From Bauldia sp. (lineage in GTDB: Bacteria > Pseudomonadota > Alphaproteobacteria > Rhizobiales > Kaistiaceae): 49,672 nt of DNA. The first letter of the stretch is position 1; each line of letters begins with the position of its first letter. Location of the stretch: contig NZ_JAGRLA010000088.1 in the NCBI RefSeq assembly GCF_020442045.1, forward strand, positions 1-49,672, in the 5' to 3' direction. A model generated the notes under the pieces. That model saw nothing but the letters and a program-made list of their open reading frames with translations, was not told the DNA's origin and searched no databases. The translations under genes were made by a program, and so were the position numbers. Positions 44,409 through 49,672 of this stretch are shown piece after piece.

Positions 44409-45762
44409 CCTGGTTCGCGGGGGGAAGCGGGCGGTGCGCGCCGTCCGGCGCGACACTGCGTGGCTCGCGGTGGTTCGCGGCCTCGTCGTGCTTCTCGCCC
44501 TGGCGCTGCCGGCGCGCGCCCAGCTCGAGCTCGACGTCACCCGCGGCAACATCCAGCCGGTGCCGATCGCGATTCCGGCCTTCCTGTCGCTCGCCGGGAA
44601 CCCGCAGCTCGGGCCGGCGATCGCCGAAGTCGTCACCTCGGATCTCCAGCGCTCCGGTCTCTTCCTGCCGCTCGACCCGTCCGCCTTCGTCGAACGTTCG
44701 GCGTCGGCCGATGCGGTGCCGAATTTCGCCAACTGGCGGCTCGCCAATGCCCAGGCCCTGGTGATCGGCGGCGTCGAGCAGCTCGCCGACGGGCGGCTGC
44801 GAACCGAGTTCCGGCTGTGGGACGTCTTCGGCGGCGACCAGGTCGCGGGCCAGCAATTCTTCACCAGTCCCGAGAACTGGCGGCGCGTCGCGCATATCAT
44901 CGCCGACGCCATCTACGAGCGGCTGACCGGCGAGCGCGGCTATTTCGATACGCGGATCGTCTTCGTCGACGAGAGCGGCCCCAAGGACAACCGGACCAAG
45001 CGGCTGGCGATCATGGACCAGGACGGTGCCAATATCCGCTACCTGACCGGCGGCAGCGACCTCGTGCTGACGCCACGCTTCAGCCCGTCGACGCAGGAAA
45101 TCACCTACATGTCCTATGACGGCGGCACGCCGCGCGTCTATCTGCTCAACATCGAGAGCGGCCAGCGCGAACTGGTCGGCGACTTCCCGGGCATGACCTT
45201 CGCGCCGCGGTTCTCGCCGGACGGCCAGCAGGTGATCATGAGCCTGCAGCAGGACGGCAACGCCAATATCTACACCATGGACCTGCGCACCCGCCGGACC
45301 ACGCGGCTGACCGACGACGCGGCCATCGACACCAGCCCGTCCTACTCGCCGGACGGCTCGAAGATCGTCTTCGAATCCGATCGCGGCGGGTCGCAGCAGC
45401 TCTATGTGATGGAGGCCAACGGTGCCAATCCGCAGCGCATCACCTTCGGCGAGGGCACATATTCGACGCCGGTCTGGTCGCCGCGCGGCGACTATATCGC
45501 CTTCACCCGCCGCCGCGCCGGACAGTTCGGGATCGGCCTCATCCGGCCCGACGGCAGCGGCGAGCGCATGCTCACCGAAGGGTTCCATAACGAGGGTCCG
45601 ACCTGGGCGCCCAACGGGCGGGTCCTGATGTTCTTCAGGGACACGCCGGGAGGCAATGGCGGGCCGCAGCTCTGGACCATCGACGTCAGCGGCTACAACG
45701 AATTCCGCGTGCCGACACCGGGCTTCGCGTCCGACCCCGCCTGGTCGCCCTTGATCAACTGA
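44401..45762 (+). CDS. tolB: Tol-Pal system beta-propeller protein TolB
   Basis: Periplasmic protein of 453 residues. It has a long N-region and signal peptide ending ALPARAQ (about 40). The TolB N-domain comes next ([16 protein letters not shown]), followed by about five WD-like blades with [27 protein letters not shown] and [13 protein letters not shown]. It binds Pal and TolA. It uses a GTG start overlapping tolA. Confidence 0.96.
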   Translation: MVDLVRGGKRAVRAVRRDTAWLAVVRGLVVLLALALPARAQLELDVTRGNIQPVPIAIPAFLSLAGNPQLGPAIAEVVTSDLQRSGLFLPLDPSAFVERSASADAVPNFANWRLANAQALVIGGVEQLADGRLRTEFRLWDVFGGDQVAGQQFFTSPENWRRVAHIIADAIYERLTGERGYFDTRIVFVDESGPKDNRTKRLAIMDQDGANIRYLTGGSDLVLTPRFSPSTQEITYMSYDGGTPRVYLLNIESGQRELVGDFPGMTFAPRFSPDGQQVIMSLQQDGNANIYTMDLRTRRTTRLTDDAAIDTSPSYSPDGSKIVFESDRGGSQQLYVMEANGANPQRITFGEGTYSTPVWSPRGDYIAFTRRRAGQFGIGLIRPDGSGERMLTEGFHNEGPTWAPNGRVLMFFRDTPGGNGGPQLWTIDVSGYNEFRVPTPGFASDPAWSPLIN

Positions 45763-45871
45763 TCGCGCGGCTCTAGGTTCCGGTCGCGGGCGAGGGGCAC
45801 CGGACGACGCGACTTTCGAGCGTCGCGGCGGCGCGGACGGCGACATGACGGGCGCGACCCTTGACGTTTGA

Positions 45872-45902
45872 TTAACCAAGTCGCTGAACCTGTGCTTAAC
45901 CA
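45872..45902 (+). promoter_or_regulatory. Paired TTAACCA elements before pal
   Basis: TTAACCA occurs at 45872-45878 and again at 45896-45902, 24 bases apart, in a region preceded by TTGACG (45861-45866). These resemble CtrA half-sites (TTAACC-A-T). Whether they act is unknown. Confidence 0.35.
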
Positions 45903-45947
45903 CATGCCGGTTAGATGGCCGGTATGGTAGACGGGGACTTAAAGAGA

Positions 45948-46442
45948 ATGCCGCAAGTTTCGCGCTTGGGCCGGATGGCCCTTATCGTCGGGGTAGCCCT
46001 GGTTCTTGCGGCCTGTTCGGGACAGAAGAACCTGACCGGCGCGGACCTCAGCATCACCGGTGCCGCGGCGACCCCCGGGAGCCCCCAGGACTTCGTCGTC
46101 ACGGTGGGCGATCGCGTCTTCTTCCAGACCGACTCCGTCGAATTCACGCCGCAAGCCGTTTCCACCCTGAACCGCCAGGTCCAGTGGCTCAACCAGTATC
46201 CGCGCTACACCTTCGTCATAGAAGGTCATGCGGACGAGCGGGGAACGCGCGAATACAACATCGCGCTGGGCGCGCGGCGCGCGACAGCGGTCCGCGACTA
46301 TCTCGTCGCGCGCGGCATCGCCGCCAACCGCATGCGGACGATCTCCTACGGCAAGGAGCGGCCGGTAGCGGTGTGCAACGACATCTCCTGCTGGTCGCAG
46401 AACCGGCGCGCCGTCATCGTCCTCAACAACGCCGGCGTCTGA
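45948..46442 (+). CDS. pal: Peptidoglycan-associated lipoprotein Pal
   Basis: Outer-membrane lipoprotein, 164 residues. Signal peptide and lipobox LAAC (C23), then the OmpA domain with FEGHADERGT-type motif (EGHADERGTREYN), ALGARRATAVRDYL and SYGKERPVAVC. The ATG at 45948 gives a typical signal; in-frame starts at 45915 and 45924 would lengthen it. The 185-base gap before it suggests its own promoter. Confidence 0.95.
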   Translation: MPQVSRLGRMALIVGVALVLAACSGQKNLTGADLSITGAAATPGSPQDFVVTVGDRVFFQTDSVEFTPQAVSTLNRQVQWLNQYPRYTFVIEGHADERGTREYNIALGARRATAVRDYLVARGIAANRMRTISYGKERPVAVCNDISCWSQNRRAVIVLNNAGV

Positions 46443-46493
46443 CGGTGGGCTGACCGCCCCGGCCGGGCCCGCGTGGAGCGGGTCCTGCCTGCC

Positions 46494-46511
46494 GGGCGCC
46501 GCGCGGCGCCC
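46494..46511. repeat. 18-bp perfect palindrome after pal
   Basis: GGGCGCCGC (46494-46502) and GCGGCGCCC (46503-46511) form an uninterrupted palindrome 50 bases after the pal stop. There is no T-run, so it is not a standard terminator; it might stabilise the pal 3' end. Confidence 0.4.
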
Positions 46512-46598
46512 AAATTTGGCCGAACTCGCCCTGCCAATCTGCCGCTTCGCAGCGGGCGAATTCAGCCGGCTTTCTGGCGACGGGCCGGGGTCGAGGGG

Positions 46599-47456
46599 AT
46601 GCTAGAGCAAGTGAAGACCAGACCAGGTATCGTATTGTTGACCGCGCTGCTCGTCGCGGGCGGCCCGCTTTCGCCGATCGCCGTCGATGCCGCGTGGCGC
46701 CCTTTCGCGAAGAAGCAGGGAACCGAGGAGGCCCGGCCCGCCGGCGATCCCACCACGGTTGCCCAGGCCGACGTCAGCGAGCGGCTGAACCGGGCCGAGG
46801 CCCGGATCCGCGAGCTGACCGGCCAGGTCCAGGAGCTCGACTACAAGCTTCGCCAGATCGAGCAGGAGCTCGGCATCAAGCCAGGCGAGGGCGCCGTCAT
46901 GGCGGCGCCGGACGCGGAGACGGGTGCCGTGCCGGTCGAGCCGGAGCCGTCCGGCCGCCTGGTGATCGATGCGCCGGTGGCCGCCGACCAGCCGATCGAC
47001 CTGACCGCGCCGGGCGCCGCGCCGCGCGCGGCCGAGGGCGACGGGCGCGCCAAGACCCAGGTCGTGTCGCTCGGCGATCCGCGCGCCGACTATGAGCGAG
47101 CCTATTCCAGCATCCTGTCGGGCGACTACGAGCTCGCGGAGGCGGCCTTCCGGAATTTCCTCGCAACCTATCCCGCCGACGATCGCGCGCCCGACGCGCA
47201 ATACTGGCTTGGCGAGAGCCTGTTCGCGCGAGGCCAGTACAGCGAAGCGGCGGACGCATTCCTCGCCGGCTACAAGGCCTATCCGACCAGCGCCAAGGCG
47301 GCCGACACGCTGCTCAAGCTGGGATTGGCGCTTGCCGGACTTGGCGAACGCGAGGCGGCCTGTTCGACCTATACGGAGGTGCTGAGGAAGTTCCCCAATT
47401 CGTCGAATGCGCTCCGCCAGCGGGTCGAGAGCGAACAATCCGTTGCGGGCTGCTGA
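46599..47456 (+). CDS. cpoB: Tol-Pal-associated cell division coordinator CpoB (YbgF)
   Basis: Periplasmic protein, 285 residues. Signal peptide (about 1-30), coiled coil (about 58-92: RLNRAEARIRELTGQVQEL) and C-terminal TPR domain from about 165 (YERAYSSILSGDYELAEAAF, AQYWLGESLFARGQYSEAAD). It links constriction of peptidoglycan and outer membrane. The ATG at 46599 is chosen by the signal peptide; the upstream frame is arginine-rich. Its 3' end overlaps tilS by 50 bases. Confidence 0.9.
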   Translation: MLEQVKTRPGIVLLTALLVAGGPLSPIAVDAAWRPFAKKQGTEEARPAGDPTTVAQADVSERLNRAEARIRELTGQVQELDYKLRQIEQELGIKPGEGAVMAAPDAETGAVPVEPEPSGRLVIDAPVAADQPIDLTAPGAAPRAAEGDGRAKTQVVSLGDPRADYERAYSSILSGDYELAEAAFRNFLATYPADDRAPDAQYWLGESLFARGQYSEAADAFLAGYKAYPTSAKAADTLLKLGLALAGLGEREAACSTYTEVLRKFPNSSNALRQRVESEQSVAGC

Positions 47457-48768
47457 GCAGTCCCAACCGCTGACAGCCGACGAGGCCGAGGTCCTTCTCG
47501 CGCCGATTGCCGGCACGGATATCATCGCGCTGGCGGTTTCCGGCGGCGCCGATTCCCTCGCCCTCCTCGACGTGGTCGATCGCTGGCGGCGCGGGCCGAA
47601 CCGGCCGATGGCGGTCGTGCTCACCGTCGACCATCGCCTGAGGCCGGGGTCCGATCGCGAAGCCGCCGGTGTCGCGGCCACCGCCGAGGCGCGGGGCATG
47701 CCGGCCCGCCATCTGAGCGTTTGCGACCTTCCGCCCGACAGCGACGAGGCGGCGGCGCGCGACGCCCGCTATCGATTGCTGGTCGGGGCCGCAAGAAAGG
47801 AGGGGGCGTCTCATCTCCTGCTTGCCCATCATCGGGACGACCAGGCCGAGACCTTCCTGATCCGGCTGCAACGGGGCTCGGGAATCTTCGGCCTGGCGGC
47901 GATGCGTCCCCTTGTCGAAACCGATGGCCTGACGCTCTTCAGGCCTTTCCTCGGCATTCCGCGATCACGGCTGGCCGCGACGACGGCGGTGGCGGGGCTC
48001 GTCCCGGTCGACGATCCGATGAATCGCGATCCGCGCTTCGTCCGCGCGCGCATCCGAAAGGACATGCCGCGCCTGGCCGCCGCTGGCCTGGGCCCGGCCG
48101 AGCTGGCATCCGTGGCGGCCTGCTTCGCTTCCGCTGCCGATGCGATCGAGGCCGCGGCGGACAGCTTCATTGCCGACCGCGTCACGGTGGACGACCTCGG
48201 CACCGTCCGGATGCCGCTTGCGCCCTTCGCGGCCGGATCCGAGGCAGTACGCCAGCGCTTGCTGGTCCGGGCGCTGCTCGCCGTCGGCGGCGAGGCCTAT
48301 CCGCCGCGTTCCGGGCGGCTGGAGGCGCTGGATCGCGCGATCGAAGGATTCTCCGCCGGACGCTTCAAGCGGACGCTTGCCGGGGCGGTGATCGAGATCA
48401 GGGGCGATGCCATCCTCGTCTATCGCGAGACGGGCCGGGACGGCCTGCCGGAAATCGTCGTCGCCGGCGGCTTCAAGGGCGCGTGGGACGGGCGGTTCAG
48501 GATCGAGGTCGATTCGGGAGCGCCCGCCGATCTCGTCCTCGGCGCGCTTGGCGAGGACGGCCGGCTGGCGATCGGGGCGCGGCGGCCTTCGATTCCGGCC
48601 GCCGCGCTCGCGGTCCAGCCGGCATTCCGCAGGCATGGCGCGCTGTTGCTCGCGCCGACGCTCGGTTTCGCCGCCGAGACCGCCAAAGGGCTGGCCGCCC
48701 GGGTCGATCAGACCGTCAGCGCGAGCCTCGCCAGGCCGCGCCGATTCCCGATCTATGACGAATTGTGA
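47407..48768 (+). CDS. tilS: tRNA(Ile)-lysidine synthase
   Basis: Modifies C34 of the AUA-reading tRNA(Ile). It is 453 residues. Seen: the PP-loop SGGADS (45-50), then LTVDHRLRPGSDREA and LLAHHRDDQAETFLIRLQRG, the TilS signature, and RPFLGIPRSRL. The start at 47407 lies inside cpoB; a TTG at 47443 would shorten it by 12 residues and leave almost no overlap. It is in the standard place between cpoB and ftsH. Confidence 0.94.
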   Translation: MRSASGSRANNPLRAAEQSQPLTADEAEVLLAPIAGTDIIALAVSGGADSLALLDVVDRWRRGPNRPMAVVLTVDHRLRPGSDREAAGVAATAEARGMPARHLSVCDLPPDSDEAAARDARYRLLVGAARKEGASHLLLAHHRDDQAETFLIRLQRGSGIFGLAAMRPLVETDGLTLFRPFLGIPRSRLAATTAVAGLVPVDDPMNRDPRFVRARIRKDMPRLAAAGLGPAELASVAACFASAADAIEAAADSFIADRVTVDDLGTVRMPLAPFAAGSEAVRQRLLVRALLAVGGEAYPPRSGRLEALDRAIEGFSAGRFKRTLAGAVIEIRGDAILVYRETGRDGLPEIVVAGGFKGAWDGRFRIEVDSGAPADLVLGALGEDGRLAIGARRPSIPAAALAVQPAFRRHGALLLAPTLGFAAETAKGLAARVDQTVSASLARPRRFPIYDEL

Positions 48769-48901
48769 CCAATGGCTGTTCACTCTGCCGTAATTTCAGC
48801 ATGATAGAGAAACAGTCTCCTGTTGGATTTCCGCCATTCGGCACCTATCTTAGCGCCTGAGAAACGGGCCTGCGCGGGTGCCGGGCCGCCGAGGGACGAG
48901 A

Positions 48902-49672
48902 ATGAACGCCAATTTCCGTAATTTCGCGTTGTGGGTGATCATCGGATTGGTGCTCATCGCCCTGTTCAACCTGTTCCAGAATTCGAGCCAGCGAACGGCG
49001 GGCCAGGACATCTCCTACTCGCAATTCCTCTCCGACGTGGATCAGGGCCGGGTGCGCAACGTCGTCATCTCCGGCCAGCAGATCGCCGGTGTCTATACCG
49101 ATGGCGGCGCCTTCCAGACCTTCGCTCCGGAGGATCCGGAGCTGGTGAAGCGGCTCGAGGACCGCGGCGTCGCGATCAGTGCCAAGCCGCCGGTCGAGGC
49201 CGGGCAGTCCTTCATCGGCATGCTCGTCTCCTGGCTGCCGATGTTCCTGATCCTCGCCGTGTGGATATTCTTCATGCGCCAGATGCAGGGGTCGGGCGGC
49301 AAGGCGCTGGGATTCGGCAAGTCGAAGGCCAAGCTGCTGACCGAGGCGCATGGCCGCGTCACCTTCGAGGACGTCGCCGGCGTCGACGAGGCGAAGGAAG
49401 ACCTGCAGGAAATCGTCGAGTTCCTGCGCGACCCGCAGAAATTCCAGCGGCTCGGTGGCCGTATTCCGCGTGGCGTGCTGCTCGTCGGCCCGCCCGGTAC
49501 CGGCAAGACGCTGCTCGCCCGCGCCATCGCCGGCGAGGCCAATGTTCCGTTCTTCACCATCTCCGGCTCGGACTTCGTCGAGATGTTCGTCGGTGTCGGC
49601 GCGAGCCGCGTCCGTGACATGTTCGAGCAGGCCAAGAAGAATGCGCCCTGCATCATCTTCATCGACGAGATC
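48902..49672 (+). CDS. ftsH: ATP-dependent zinc metalloprotease FtsH (3' truncated by window)
   Basis: Membrane AAA+ protease; the first 257 codons are present and the frame runs off the window. Seen: two transmembrane helices (about 9-26 and 106-125) around a periplasmic domain, then [20 protein letters not shown], Walker A GPPGTGKT (196-203), the pore loop [10 protein letters not shown] and Walker B CIIFIDE (D255-E256). The zinc HEXXH site would lie beyond the end. GAGGGACGAG precedes the ATG. Confidence 0.97.
   Translation, partial: MNANFRNFALWVIIGLVLIALFNLFQNSSQRTAGQDISYSQFLSDVDQGRVRNVVISGQQIAGVYTDGGAFQTFAPEDPELVKRLEDRGVAISAKPPVEAGQSFIGMLVSWLPMFLILAVWIFFMRQMQGSGGKALGFGKSKAKLLTEAHGRVTFEDVAGVDEAKEDLQEIVEFLRDPQKFQRLGGRIPRGVLLVGPPGTGKTLLARAIAGEANVPFFTISGSDFVEMFVGVGASRVRDMFEQAKKNAPCIIFIDEI

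Noticed and set aside
44371..45903. 510-codon open frame on the minus strand
   Set aside because: Antisense to tolB; the plus strand shows a complete beta-propeller protein.

Overview
The window is a chromosomal segment of a high-GC alphaproteobacterium, possibly Rhodospirillales-like; the order is inference. The class assignment rests on several lineage markers: an aa3-type cytochrome oxidase subunit IV next to a three-gene proton-translocating transhydrogenase, the CtrA-pathway genes trcR (DUF1013) and rcdA (DUF1465), DUF1192 and DUF4164 proteins, 6S RNA between zapA and the 5-formyl-THF cyclo-ligase gene, and the ruv-tol-pal-cpoB-tilS-ftsH gene order. No rRNA, tRNA, insertion sequence or CRISPR array was seen.

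Layout. 1-6.5 kb: an ABC1/UbiB-type kinase (probably cut by the window edge), a DoxX protein, an HD-domain protein, the small oxidase subunit IV and the pntAA-pntAB-(small membrane protein)-pntB operon. 6.5-19.2 kb: mixed housekeeping genes, including TPR proteins, a HAD hydrolase, an SH3/DUF1236 exported protein, purE-purK, two divergent DUF465 proteins, MarC, TauE/SafE and an SDR. Then come a VOC protein and a YafY/WYL regulator behind a perfect palindrome, then trcR, a decayed quinone oxidoreductase gene, DUF1192, a probable small RNA preceded by a CtrA-type box, and rcdA. 19.2-24.5 kb (minus strand): rpmE, a MotA-like/OmpA-MotB-like motor pair, an inositol monophosphatase, a Sel1-repeat protein and a ThiE-like protein. 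24.6-30.1 kb (minus strand): the central carbon cluster tkt-gap-pgk-fba. 30.4-36.6 kb: DUF4164, zapA, 6S RNA, fau, a YmdB-type phosphoesterase, an alpha/beta hydrolase, yebC, a Pr6Pr membrane protein, a second TauE/SafE and a DUF1906 protein. 36.6-49.7 kb: ruvC-ruvA-ruvB, ybgC-tolQRAB-pal-cpoB, tilS and the first 257 codons of ftsH.

How the genes work together. ruvABC resolves Holliday junctions. ybgC-tol-pal-cpoB forms the trans-envelope constriction machine, and zapA also serves division. trcR and rcdA belong to the CtrA cell-cycle circuit. pntAA/AB/B balances NADH and NADPH. tkt-gap-pgk-fba serves glycolysis, gluconeogenesis and the pentose phosphate pathway.

The most unusual part is that the normally compact ruv-tol locus is interrupted twice. 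Between ruvA and ruvB lie an antisense DksA-like zinc-finger gene and two related membrane-protein genes chained to ruvB by ATGA overlaps. Between ruvB and ybgC lies a lower-GC gene for a GSU2403-like nucleotidyltransferase with a DUF1488-like C-terminus. That gene is preceded by two copies of a 30-bp palindrome flanking a third inverted repeat and is coupled to ybgC by a GTGA overlap. It is the best candidate for an undescribed accessory system here.
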